Shown here: in pieces, positions 18,127 to 28,378 of the stretch
Layout of the letters: the number at the start of each line of letters is the position of its first letter
Numbering within the stretch: position 1 is the first letter of the stretch
Source: Actinomycetes bacterium
GTDB lineage: Bacteria > Actinomycetota > Thermoleophilia > BMS3ABIN01
Assembly (NCBI GenBank): GCA_021803005.1
Contig: JAJZQT010000012.1
Span: forward strand, 2,503-34,675
Length of the DNA stretch: 32,173 bases
Direction: 5' to 3'
Notes under the pieces: generated by a model
Seen by the model: only the letters and a program-made list of their open reading frames with translations
Told to the model about the DNA's origin: nothing
The model's database searches: none
Position numbers and translations under genes: made by a program

Positions 18127-19458
18127 ATGAAAAAATGGATCGTATCGATTCTGGCGGTAATATTCGTGATGATGGCACTGGCGCCGGCGGCGTTTGCTGA
18201 AAGCGCTCCGCCTTCCAATGCCAAAAAAGGTGATTTCACATCAGTCGATCCGGCTACGCACACCGCGGTCTTCCAGCCGGTGGACTCCGATCAGCCGATC
18301 ACTCTGAAGCTGGCCGATTCAATCAAGGCCGAAGACGTGCAGCTCAATGACCGGGTGCTCGTATCCATGAGCGATGTCAACGGCGAGCAGGTGGCTTCGG
18401 AAATCTCGACGATGTTCATTGGCCTGACCCTGGACAAATTGATTGCGCTCCTGCTCGTGGGCCTGGTGGGCGGCCTCCTGAGCGGTTTTATCGGCTCGGG
18501 CGGCGCCTTCGTTCTGACTCCCAGCATGATGGCCCTGGGCGCGCCTGGAGCCGTCGCCGTGGCCAGCAACATGTGCCACAAGTTCCCGAAAGCCATGGTC
18601 GGCACCTACAAGAGGTTCAAGTACGGCCAGGTGGACGTCAAGCTGGGCCTGGTGATGGGTGTTTCCTCCATCGTCGGCGTTGAACTCGGCATCCGGGTCC
18701 AGGAAAAGATCCTCGACACCTGGGGCAGCACCGGGTCCGACCTCTATGTGAGCTTTGTCTTCGTCATCATCCTCGTCGTCGTCGGCGCCATCATTCTTCG
18801 CGACGCTCTGACCGGCTCGAAAACGGTGAACGCAGACGTCATGCCCAAGCTGGCCCTGGCAATGCAAAAGATAAAAATCCCCCCGATGATGAACTTCAAG
18901 AAAGCCGGCGTCGTTCTCTCGGCGTGGGTTACCGTGCCGATCGGGTTCGCCACCGGCCTGCTGGCGGCGACTATCGCCGTCGGCGGTTTCATCGGCGTTC
19001 CTGGCATGATCTATGTAGTCGGGGCCTCCGCGATGGTCGCCAGCGCCACTGAGCTGTTGATTGCTTTCGTGATGGGTATGTGGGGCTCGGTCGAATGGGC
19101 CCTGGCCGGCCTCATCGACATCAGGATGACCCTGCTGATCCTGGCCACGTCCCTCATCGGCGTGCAGCTGGGCGCCCTGGGAACCACGTACGTCAAGGAC
19201 CACACCATTAAGCTGGTCATGGCTTCGGTCATGCTGATAGTGGCGGTCAGCCGGGGCGTCAAAGTGCCGGTCTATCTGTCGAAACTGGGCGCCATCGATA
19301 TCAATACGGGTACCGCTGACATCCTCAATGCCCTCAGCTTCTGGACTCTCATCGCCGCACTCGCCGCAGCCGGTTTCATCATTGCCAGCGCCATGATCAA
19401 GGGCATCGCCAGGGCAAAGGTGGAAGAGAAAGAAGCTGCCATCGCCGAAGGCGCGTGA
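18127..19458 (+). CDS. TSUP (TauE/SafE) family transporter with signal-peptide-led N-terminal domain
   Basis: Signal peptide MKKWIVSILAVIFVMMALAPAAFA. Repeated TSUP motifs GGLLSGFIGSGGAFVLTPSMMALG and GFATGLLAATIAVGGFIGVPGMIYVVG. Confidence 0.9.
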   Translation: MKKWIVSILAVIFVMMALAPAAFAESAPPSNAKKGDFTSVDPATHTAVFQPVDSDQPITLKLADSIKAEDVQLNDRVLVSMSDVNGEQVASEISTMFIGLTLDKLIALLLVGLVGGLLSGFIGSGGAFVLTPSMMALGAPGAVAVASNMCHKFPKAMVGTYKRFKYGQVDVKLGLVMGVSSIVGVELGIRVQEKILDTWGSTGSDLYVSFVFVIILVVVGAIILRDALTGSKTVNADVMPKLALAMQKIKIPPMMNFKKAGVVLSAWVTVPIGFATGLLAATIAVGGFIGVPGMIYVVGASAMVASATELLIAFVMGMWGSVEWALAGLIDIRMTLLILATSLIGVQLGALGTTYVKDHTIKLVMASVMLIVAVSRGVKVPVYLSKLGAIDINTGTADILNALSFWTLIAALAAAGFIIASAMIKGIARAKVEEKEAAIAEGA

Positions 19459-19462
19459 AGAG

Positions 19463-20314
19463 ATGGGCGACTATAGTAAGATACTGGTCGCCTTCGACGG
19501 GTCCGAGTCCAGCGAAAACGCGCTGAGACAGACGCTGGCCGGATTCGAACAAGGCTGGATCAAGGTTCTGGGCGTCGTTCCCGGCTATGACGGAGACCTC
19601 GAAATGGTTGGTGTCCGCGATCTCGAGGGCCTTCTTCGGGGGCCTACCGACGATCTGAAACAGAGAGCGTCGGCGATAATAGCAGCGGACTCCAGCCGCG
19701 CCGAAATAGAAATAGTCAGGGGCGAGGCTTACCAGCAGATCGTGGACTGTGCCGAAAAAGAGAGCTGCAACCTCATCGTGATGGGCCGGCACGGCCTGCA
19801 TCGTGTCGAGCGCATGCTGATGGGCAGCGTCACCGCCAAGGTGATTGTGCATTCTGCCAAGGACGTCCTCGTTGTCCCCAGCGGCGGCGTCATCGGCTGG
19901 AACGATATCCTGCTGGCCACCGACGGTTCAGCCAGCGGTGACGCGGCCCTGGAACGAGCGCTGGTTTACGCGCGCAGACATGGTTCCGGACTAGCTGCGG
20001 TATCGGTGGTCGACATGCATCCGGAATACTACGCCGACGCCGGCGCGGTTGTTGACAAGATGGAGAAAAAGGCGTCAACGGTCCTGGAGCATGTCCGTGA
20101 GCGAGCCGGACAGGAGGGCGTTGAGATAACCACACATGTGCTGCGCGGCGATCCGGCGGCCGAGATCACTGGCTTCTCTGCGAAAAACGGAGCAGGAATC
20201 ACGTTCGTGGGCAGCCGCGGGCAGTCGGGCCTGCGCAAGATCGTGCTCGGTTCGGTGGCCCAGAAGGTCATCGGCTTGTCCCCGTCACCCGTGTTCGTGG
20301 TGAAACCGAAATAA
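19463..20314 (+). CDS. Tandem universal stress protein (two USP domains)
   Basis: ILVAFDGSESSENAL...MGRHGLHRVERMLMGSVTAKV and ILLATDGSASGDAAL...VGSRGQSGLRKIVLGSVAQKV. Confidence 0.93.
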   Translation: MGDYSKILVAFDGSESSENALRQTLAGFEQGWIKVLGVVPGYDGDLEMVGVRDLEGLLRGPTDDLKQRASAIIAADSSRAEIEIVRGEAYQQIVDCAEKESCNLIVMGRHGLHRVERMLMGSVTAKVIVHSAKDVLVVPSGGVIGWNDILLATDGSASGDAALERALVYARRHGSGLAAVSVVDMHPEYYADAGAVVDKMEKKASTVLEHVRERAGQEGVEITTHVLRGDPAAEITGFSAKNGAGITFVGSRGQSGLRKIVLGSVAQKVIGLSPSPVFVVKPK

Positions 20315-20337
20315 GCAGGTCTGGGTTTTATTGATTG

Positions 20338-20374
20338 ACGGGAACGGGGGGCCGTTCCGGCCCCCCGTTCCCGT
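20338..20374 (+). terminator. Strong hairpin (16-bp perfect stem) between USP gene and kinase gene
   Basis: ACGGGAACGGGGGGCC-GTTCC-GGCCCCCCGTTCCCGT, 24 nt after the USP stop codon. No clear T-tract, so terminator function is inferred. Confidence 0.6.
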
Positions 20375-20448
20375 GCATTTCGGGATAATCCACCGTGCGG
20401 TCGAGGTTGATTCCCGTACCGCTCCTGATGATATAGACTGCAGGGAGA

Positions 20449-22026
20449 ATGTCCCTCCGCAAAAAGATAATATTCGGCTTTTCCATAAGCGCCTTCATCA
20501 TCACCATCCTTGCCGCCTTCGAGTATGTCAACTTCATCCAGGTCAGAAACGAGATACAGTTCCTCGAGGTGACGGATTCCATCCGCAACAAATCGCTCGA
20601 GCTGCGGCGTCACGAGAAAAATTTCTTCCTGTTCCCGGAGCAGGCGGCTGCTGAATCGGGCTCTGTTTACGACTACCTCGACCAGCTCGGGGGAATCACC
20701 AATAATCTAAATTCTGGCGACCCGGCAAAAATAAAGGATCTAAGAGATTACGTATCCGGTTATGGAACCCAGTTCGGAGCGATCGAGAAACAGCTGACCG
20801 GAATCTCCGCCGATTTTGAGAGCCGCAGAGCGTCATTCGGCCCGTCCCAGAGCTTCCTGCCGCTGGCGGAGGCGTATTCGCGCGATAAGCCGCTGTTCGT
20901 CTCCGGCTTCCTCCAGAATTCCATGGGCCTTCCGCCCACAGATCCTCTTGTGGTCAAACTCAACCGGCTGGACACCAGCATCAATTCCCTGCGGACGGCC
21001 GGCGAGAACATCCTCACCGCTTCCGAGGGCCTCGACAAGATCGCGCGCGACGACGCCGACCATGTCATCCGCCAGTCGCAGATCGCCCTCCTGGTGTTCT
21101 TCCCGCTGTTTCTGCTCATTGGCCTGAGCGCCATGCTCTATATCAGCACCGGCGTCGTCAGGCGGCTCAAGACCCTTACTGTGGCTATCGACAGGATCGG
21201 CGCCAGGTACGCCGGCGGGGCGCCGGCAAAGGAAGGGCAGAAAGCCGCGCACAAGGATGAAGTCGATACGCTGGTGGAGAAGTTCAACAACATGAACTCA
21301 CAGCTCAACACCTGGGAGATCGAGCTGAGGGAGAAGAACCACGAGTTGCTGCAGTCGAAGAAGCTCGCGGCCATCGGCACGCTCGCCGCGGGCGTGGCCC
21401 ACGAGCTCAACAACCCCCTTAACAACATCAACCTCTCCGCCCAGGCGCTGAAGAAAAATCTAAAAGAGGAATCCGAGGCCGAGATCCGCGAGATAATCGA
21501 CGACATCGTCGGGCAGACGGCACGCGTCAAGGAGATCGTCGGCAACCTGCTGGAGTTCGCCCGGGAGCGCGAGCCGCGCCTGCAGGACGTCGAGCTCAAC
21601 GCGCTGGCACACAACGCTTACCGGCTGGTTAGCGGTACAATGGATACGGGCGGGATCACGTTTGCGCTCGACACGGAAGAGGAAAGGATAATGCTCAGGG
21701 CCGACCCGGCGCAGCTGGAGCGCGTCTTCGTCAACCTGTTCACCAACGCCATTGCGGCGATGGACGGAGCGGGGCAGCTGGCGGTGAGGATCGAGCCGGG
21801 GAAGGATTCCCTGAAAATATACGTATCCGATACCGGCAAGGGCATCCCCGAGGAAGACCGTGACAAGGTATTCGATCCCTTCTTCACCAAGAAGGACAAG
21901 GGCACCGGCCTGGGGCTGGCAATCGTGATGAATGTTATCAACAAACACGGCGGCGAGATATCCGTGGTAAGCCAGGAGAACATGGGAACCGTCTTCGAAA
22001 TCGATCTGCCCCGGAAGGGCGTGTGA
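20449..22026 (+). CDS. Membrane sensor histidine kinase (HAMP, HisKA, HATPase_c)
   Basis: Two TM segments, AAGVAHELNNPLNNINLSAQAL H-box, DTGKGIPEEDRDKVFDPFFTKKDKGTGLGLAIV. Confidence 0.95.
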   Translation: MSLRKKIIFGFSISAFIITILAAFEYVNFIQVRNEIQFLEVTDSIRNKSLELRRHEKNFFLFPEQAAAESGSVYDYLDQLGGITNNLNSGDPAKIKDLRDYVSGYGTQFGAIEKQLTGISADFESRRASFGPSQSFLPLAEAYSRDKPLFVSGFLQNSMGLPPTDPLVVKLNRLDTSINSLRTAGENILTASEGLDKIARDDADHVIRQSQIALLVFFPLFLLIGLSAMLYISTGVVRRLKTLTVAIDRIGARYAGGAPAKEGQKAAHKDEVDTLVEKFNNMNSQLNTWEIELREKNHELLQSKKLAAIGTLAAGVAHELNNPLNNINLSAQALKKNLKEESEAEIREIIDDIVGQTARVKEIVGNLLEFAREREPRLQDVELNALAHNAYRLVSGTMDTGGITFALDTEEERIMLRADPAQLERVFVNLFTNAIAAMDGAGQLAVRIEPGKDSLKIYVSDTGKGIPEEDRDKVFDPFFTKKDKGTGLGLAIVMNVINKHGGEISVVSQENMGTVFEIDLPRKGV

Positions 22027-22027
22027 C

Positions 22028-23362
<1,335 letters not shown>

Positions 23363-23387
23363 CGCCGCTATGGCGTTCACCGCCCAG

Positions 23388-23410
23388 CAGCGTTCATATT
23401 TGAGACGCTG
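23388..23410. promoter_or_regulatory. Candidate upstream activator site CAGCGT-N11-ACGCTG
   Basis: Perfect 6-bp inverted repeat about 100 bp upstream of the predicted start of the sigma-54 promoter at 23472. Confidence 0.4.
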
Positions 23411-23471
23411 GATTAGCTCATTTCCCATCGCTTAAACCGCGCTTTACCTATATTTGCAGGCGCTTTCCAAC

Positions 23472-23488
23472 TTGGCACGCTTCTTGCT
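23472..23488 (+). promoter_or_regulatory. Sigma-54 (RpoN) promoter
   Basis: TTGGCACGCTTCTTGCT with GG (23474-23475) and GC (23486-23487) 10 bp apart. Upstream of an AAGGAGG-led gene. Confidence 0.92.
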
Positions 23489-23529
23489 TCCTTATTGTTT
23501 GTAATACCAAAACAAGGAGGTGAAAGAAG

Positions 23530-24009
23530 ATGCCGCAGCAGGAAATTCTGTACGTGGGCTATAGGGATGAAGATCTGGATGACGGCATTTCCTATGCCAT
23601 GTACCTGTCCAACATGCTCGGAGAGAGGCTGCGGGTGATCCTCCTGAGCCGGGGCGGTTTCGGCAGGAAACTCAGCGACCTGATGAGCGCGGTTACTTTC
23701 GCCGAGGCCAACGAGCACGAGACTGCCAAACGGATACTCTCTCACGAGACCGACAGCAACGAGGCAGCCGCGATCCAGAACTACGTCATGCAGAAATGCG
23801 AGGGCGAAGGAATCGAGGCGACTGTCCATATCGGTCTCGAGGCCACGGTCACCGTGATCATGAACTTCCTCAGACAGAAGAAGGTCGACCTGGTGCTCCT
23901 GAGCCCCGAGGTGACAGAGAGCCGGTCTATGCTCAAGAAGCTGGTCAAGTCCTCACCGCGCCCCGTAATCACGATGGCGCGCGGAACCCGCACCTTCATC
24001 CCGTCATAA
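23530..24009 (+). CDS. USP-like protein with internal FAEANEHETAKRIL motif, lacking the USP ATP-binding loop
   Basis: AAGGAGG SD. EILYVGYRDEDLDDGISYAMYLSNMLGERLRVILLS..., KKVDLVLLSPEV; internal LSDLMSAVTFAEANEHETAKRIL. Confidence 0.8.
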   Translation: MPQQEILYVGYRDEDLDDGISYAMYLSNMLGERLRVILLSRGGFGRKLSDLMSAVTFAEANEHETAKRILSHETDSNEAAAIQNYVMQKCEGEGIEATVHIGLEATVTVIMNFLRQKKVDLVLLSPEVTESRSMLKKLVKSSPRPVITMARGTRTFIPS

Positions 24010-24051
24010 CGAACAATCGCAAACCACGATCAAAGGAGGAAATAACCCTTA

Positions 24052-24981
24052 ATGTATATATACCTTCCGGTAGCACACACTAGCATTAACATCCTCATCC
24101 CGATTGCCCTGGGATTGACGGTCGGCCTCATGTCCGGACTCTTCGGAGTCGGCGGCGGCTTCCTGATGACGCCGCTGCTGATAATGCTGGGCATCCCCCC
24201 GACTGTCGCCGCGGCTACCGATTCCAACCAGATCGTCGCCGCTTCGACCTCGGGCACTTTCGCCCACTGGAGGCTCGGAAACGTCGACTTCAAGATGGGC
24301 CTCATCCTGCTGGCCGGCGGCTTCGGCGGCGGCCTTGGCGGAGTGCAGCTCATCAAAATACTCAAGGCGATGGGCAACGCCGACTTCGTCATCAAGCTCA
24401 CATACGTGCTGATGCTCGGAATCGTCGGCAGCTACATGCTCGCCGAAAGCCTTGCCGCTATCAAAAGAAAAAGGAACAAGGCGGCAGACCACGCGCCCAA
24501 GACCGATTCCAAGATGGCGCGGTTGCTGGCATCGATGCCGTTCCAGACCGAGTTTAAAAAATCGGGCGTCACCCATTCCGTGCTCGTACCGCTGTTCTTC
24601 GGCACTTTCGTCGGCATACTGGCGGCGGTTATGGGCGTGGGCGGCGGCTTCCTGCTGGTGCCGGTCATGGTCTACATGCTCCGGATGCCGATGCACGTCG
24701 TCGTCGGAACCAGCCTCTTCCAGATTCTTTTCAACTGCGTCGAGGTTACGTTCCTGCAGGCCTACACCAACCATACTGTTGATTTTCTGCTCGCCCTGCT
24801 CCTGCTGGCCGGCTCCACGCTCGGCGCCCAGGTCGGGACGATTTTCGGCCGCAAACTGAAGGGCGATCAGCTAAAGATCCTGCTGGCGATACTGGTGCTG
24901 GCCGTCACCGTGAAGATGGTAACCGACCTCACCTTGACGCCGGATCTGCTGCTTGGCCCGGCGGGAGGTGACGGAGGATGA
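24052..24981 (+). CDS. TSUP (TauE/SafE) family transporter
   Basis: GLMSGLFGVGGGFLMTPLLIMLGIPPTVAAATDSNQIVAASTSGTFAHWRLGNVDFKMG and GILAAVMGVGGGFLLVPVMVYMLRMPMHVVVGTSLFQ. Confidence 0.95.
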   Translation: MYIYLPVAHTSINILIPIALGLTVGLMSGLFGVGGGFLMTPLLIMLGIPPTVAAATDSNQIVAASTSGTFAHWRLGNVDFKMGLILLAGGFGGGLGGVQLIKILKAMGNADFVIKLTYVLMLGIVGSYMLAESLAAIKRKRNKAADHAPKTDSKMARLLASMPFQTEFKKSGVTHSVLVPLFFGTFVGILAAVMGVGGGFLLVPVMVYMLRMPMHVVVGTSLFQILFNCVEVTFLQAYTNHTVDFLLALLLLAGSTLGAQVGTIFGRKLKGDQLKILLAILVLAVTVKMVTDLTLTPDLLLGPAGGDGG

Positions 24982-25766
24982 GATACCGTTTGACCACAAT
25001 CATAACCCTGCTAACCCTGATGGCGGCGGGAGCGGCCTTCTTGACGCCAAGCGCCCTTGCGGCGCTGACGATCGAGGCCAATCACAAAGACATCCGGATG
25101 AACCTCACCTATCACGGCAGTTCCGTCAGCGTCAGCGGGATGTCAGACCCGAACGTTGACCTTATTCTGAAAATAACCGCGGCTTCGGGTAACGCGGAAG
25201 AGAAAATGATGAGGAAGGACAGGGAAGCCGGCTTCCTCTGGATGAACGTGGAGCAACTCACCGTGAAAAACGTGCCGGCGCTATACTTCATCAGGAGCAC
25301 CAAACCGGTTGCCGACCTGCTCGATCCCGCGCAGCTCAAGGCCAATGGCATAGGATACGCCGCCGTCGAGGACAGCCTGGAGATTACTCCGACACCCGGC
25401 CCCGAACAGCGCGAAAAACTGCTGGCGGACTTCATCAAGTACAAGGAGTCAGGCGCCGTGTATTCCCAGTCGGTTGGTGATGTCGAAATCAAGCCCGATC
25501 CGGCAGGCGATACTTACGAAACGGTCTTCAACTGGCCCTACCAGGCGCCCCCAGGCGATTATGCCGTCACTGTCTATGCCGTGAAGGAAGACAAGATCGT
25601 TGACAAGGCCGAGTCGCCGGTGACGGTGGAAGAGACAGGGATCGTCAAGACGCTGGACAATATGGCGCAAAACAACGCCGCGTTATACGGCACCGCCGCC
25701 ATCGGCATCTCGCTGACCGCCGGCTTCGGCGTCGGCATGATCTTCAAGGGCGGTGGTTCACACTGA
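24978..25766 (+). CDS. TIGR02186/Alph_Pro_TM-like secreted, C-terminally anchored protein associated with TSUP
   Basis: Signal peptide, then LTIEANHKDIRMNLTYHGSSVSVSGMSD...RKDREAGFLWMNVEQLTVKNVPALYFIRSTKP and a C-terminal TM segment. ATGA overlap with the TSUP gene. Family name is from pattern memory. Confidence 0.75.
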   Translation: MRYRLTTIITLLTLMAAGAAFLTPSALAALTIEANHKDIRMNLTYHGSSVSVSGMSDPNVDLILKITAASGNAEEKMMRKDREAGFLWMNVEQLTVKNVPALYFIRSTKPVADLLDPAQLKANGIGYAAVEDSLEITPTPGPEQREKLLADFIKYKESGAVYSQSVGDVEIKPDPAGDTYETVFNWPYQAPPGDYAVTVYAVKEDKIVDKAESPVTVEETGIVKTLDNMAQNNAALYGTAAIGISLTAGFGVGMIFKGGGSH

Positions 25767-26632
25767 CCGCTTACAAAAACATAATACTGGGCTTCGATGA
25801 TTCCAAATACAGCCGCGCCGCGCTGGTGGAGACACTTTCGTGGGCCAAGGCGCACGACAGCAAGGTCACCATCGTGCACGCCGTGTTCTTCGATTCCGAG
25901 GAATTCAGCATCTCGCCGAGCCAGCTCGAGGAACGGCTCTGCCGCGGCAAGGAAGCCTGTGAGAAAGCAGTCGAGGATTATTCCCCCCAGCTCGGAGTCG
26001 ATCTCGAATATCTGGTCGTGCAGGGCGAGCCACATGAAGTAATACCGGCCGTCGCGCGCGAGCGGGGAGCGGACCTTATCGTCATGGGCACCTACGGGCG
26101 CCGGGGCATCCGCCGGATGATCATGGGCAGCGTCACGTCCGGAGTCATCCTCGATTCTCCCTGCGACGTGCTGGTGGTGAAAAAGCAGTGCGAGGACTGC
26201 ACCGGCGAATACCGGCACATCCTCGTGCCGTACGACGACTCGGAGTTCAGCCGCAAGGCTGTGAGCCACATCACCAACATCACCAATTCGCGTTCCGGCG
26301 ACACCTCCACTACCATCCTCTACGTGATTCCACGCTACGAGGAGATGGTCGGTTTCTTCCGCACGGAATCAATTGAGAGCAGGCTCCGCGAAGAGGCCAC
26401 GAAGGTCGTCCTCGGCGGTGAGAAGATCGCCGCCGACGAAGGCATCACAGCCAACACCGTGGTCGAGGAAGGCAACCCCGCCGACAAGATCGTGGAAACG
26501 GCCGAGGGCCTGGGTTGCGATCTCATCGTGCTTGGCAGCCACGGCTGGCACGGCCTCAGCCGGTCGATCCTCGGCAGCACCACCGAACGCGTTATCGCCC
26601 ATGCCAACATCCCGGTACTGGTGGTGCGTTAG
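25763..26632 (+). CDS. Tandem universal stress protein, probably initiated at CTG overlapping the upstream stop
   Basis: The in-frame extension LTAYKNIILGFDDSKYSRAALVETLSW supplies the USP beta1/DDS motif missing if the GTG at 25826 is used. Motifs MGTYGRRGIRRMIMGS and LGSHGWHGLSRSILGS. Confidence 0.85.
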   Translation: MTAYKNIILGFDDSKYSRAALVETLSWAKAHDSKVTIVHAVFFDSEEFSISPSQLEERLCRGKEACEKAVEDYSPQLGVDLEYLVVQGEPHEVIPAVARERGADLIVMGTYGRRGIRRMIMGSVTSGVILDSPCDVLVVKKQCEDCTGEYRHILVPYDDSEFSRKAVSHITNITNSRSGDTSTTILYVIPRYEEMVGFFRTESIESRLREEATKVVLGGEKIAADEGITANTVVEEGNPADKIVETAEGLGCDLIVLGSHGWHGLSRSILGSTTERVIAHANIPVLVVR

Positions 26633-26635
26633 GCC

Positions 26636-27076
26636 ATGGCCGGTCACAGGAACCTGCTGGTCACCGTAAACGGCTCCAGGGAAGCGCTGCGCGAGGACTC
26701 GCAGGCTCTCCGGGAGGGCCTGCGCCTGGCCGCGGATGAGAACTGCTGGGTCACGGTGCTCGAGGTGGTCGCGCCCTACGAGGGCGACATCGACCTCACC
26801 GGCATCAAGAACATCCGCCGGGTGCTAACATCTGACAGGCTCGGACAAGCCCGGGTCTGGAACCGGGCGCTCCGCAGCGAGAACGCCGCCCGGGTAAGAG
26901 TGGAACAGGGCGATTTACCGGAAACGATCAACCGGGTCGCCGAGGAAGAAGGTTGCGACCTCATCATCATGGGCGTCCGGAAAAAGGGAGGACTTCTGCG
27001 CCGTTTCATGGAAGGCAACCTGGTGCACCGGGTTACCAGCGGGGCTCCCTGCTCGGTGATGGTGGTTGATGCCTAG
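26636..27076 (+). CDS. Universal stress protein with degenerate ATP-binding loop
   Basis: NLLVTVNGSREALREDSQALREGLRLA, GCDLIIMGVRKKGGLLRRFMEGNLVHRV. Confidence 0.87.
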   Translation: MAGHRNLLVTVNGSREALREDSQALREGLRLAADENCWVTVLEVVAPYEGDIDLTGIKNIRRVLTSDRLGQARVWNRALRSENAARVRVEQGDLPETINRVAEEEGCDLIIMGVRKKGGLLRRFMEGNLVHRVTSGAPCSVMVVDA

Positions 27077-27101
27077 TTAACCCGTGCTAAAGTGGACTTA
27101 C

Positions 27102-27134
27102 GCGGCGCCGGCGCCAGCCGGCGCCGCTGCTTTT
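27102..27134 (+). terminator. Rho-independent terminator
   Basis: GCGGCGCCGGC-GCCA-GCCGGCGCCGC (11-bp perfect stem) followed by TGCTTTT. Confidence 0.8.
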
Positions 27135-27142
27135 CCATGTAG

Positions 27143-28339
27143 TCACTTCGTCCGCGAGCCGAACCAGTTGGCCAGGGGCGTGTCCGAGGCGCTGTGGAAG
27201 ATGATCGAACCGAAAACCACCAGCGCGGTAAGGTGGAATATGTGTTCCCCTTCCGGCACATCCATGGACAGCACCAGCAGCGAATAGGCGATGCAGGCCA
27301 CGCCCTTGGGCCCGAACCAGGACATGAACAGCCTCTGTGCCCAGTCCAGCCGGGTGCCGGCGAGCGCTGGCAGAAGCGCGATGGTTCTGGCCACGAAGAG
27401 GACAAAGACGGCAAAGAGGATGCCGCGGGCGCCGTCTTCGAGCAGCAGATCGAAGGTGAGCAGGCTGCCGAAGATCACGAAAGTCGCCAGCTTCAGCACC
27501 TCGCCGACATCCCGGCTGAAGCGGGAGAAGACGGCGGTGTCGCCCTCCGCAGCGCCGGCAAAAACGATTCCCGCCACGTAGACGGTTATGAAGCCGTTGC
27601 CGGTAAGCAGGATCGAGATGCCGTAGAGCGACAGCGCCACGGCAAAGGCGTAAAGCGCCCGGTAATGGGGCACCAGGCTGAGGCTGCCGCGAAAGAGCCG
27701 AAGCACGCGCACGGCCAGGAAAGCTCCGGCCATGCCGACGGCGGCGCCGATGAGCAGATCGAAGGTGAGAAAACGCCACCAGGCGTGTCCGGCCCCGCCG
27801 ACACCGCCTATCTGCAGCGCCAGCGCGAAGATGAGCACTGCCGGCAGCGCCAGGCCGTCGTTGAAACCCGACTCGAGGTTGAGGCTGTTTCTGATCGCCG
27901 CCGGGATCTTGCGGTTGGTGACGACCGAGGAGGTCAGCACCGGGTCGGTGGGGCTTAAAAGCGCGCCCAGCAAGAGCGACTGCGGCCAGGTCAGACCGAT
28001 AATGAAGCGGGCGGCGGCGGCGGTGACGATGGCGGTCAGCGGCATGGCGATGAGCAGTGAGCGCAGCGGCACGCGCCAGCCCCGTCTGACCACTCCCCTC
28101 TCGACCTCGAGGCCGTCCACGAACAGGATCACCAGCAGGGTCAGTTCCGTCACCCGCTGGACAAACGCGGAGGAGGCGCTCTCGTTGATGAGGCCGAGAC
28201 CCTGATTCCCCAGAACCATGCCGGCGGCGAGGAAGAGGATAGCCAGTGAGAGGATGCTGCGGTTGGCGAGACCCGAGACCAGCGCCCCCATGGCCAGGAG
28301 CAGTCCCAGCAGCAGCAGGTATAATTCGAAGGTTTCCAT
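27143..28339 (-). CDS. Cation:proton antiporter (CPA1 / Na+/H+ exchanger family)
   Basis: Polytopic; SLLLGALLSPTDPVLTSSVVTNRKIPAAIRNSLNLESGFNDGLALPAVL is a characteristic CPA motif. Confidence 0.92.
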   Translation of the reverse strand: METFELYLLLLGLLLAMGALVSGLANRSILSLAILFLAAGMVLGNQGLGLINESASSAFVQRVTELTLLVILFVDGLEVERGVVRRGWRVPLRSLLIAMPLTAIVTAAAARFIIGLTWPQSLLLGALLSPTDPVLTSSVVTNRKIPAAIRNSLNLESGFNDGLALPAVLIFALALQIGGVGGAGHAWWRFLTFDLLIGAAVGMAGAFLAVRVLRLFRGSLSLVPHYRALYAFAVALSLYGISILLTGNGFITVYVAGIVFAGAAEGDTAVFSRFSRDVGEVLKLATFVIFGSLLTFDLLLEDGARGILFAVFVLFVARTIALLPALAGTRLDWAQRLFMSWFGPKGVACIAYSLLVLSMDVPEGEHIFHLTALVVFGSIIFHSASDTPLANWFGSRTK

Positions 28340-28359
28340 TGAGCAGCCTGCCGGAACAG

Positions 28360-28378
28360 GGCCCGGAGCAGCCGGGCC
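28360..28378 (-). other. GC-rich hairpin between USP and antiporter genes
   Basis: GGCCCGG-AGCAG-CCGGGCC immediately after the USP stop codon. No T-tract. Confidence 0.5.

Noticed and set aside
18319-19203. 294-aa minus-strand ORF opposite the first TSUP gene
   Set aside because: His/Asp/Gln-rich antisense artefact.
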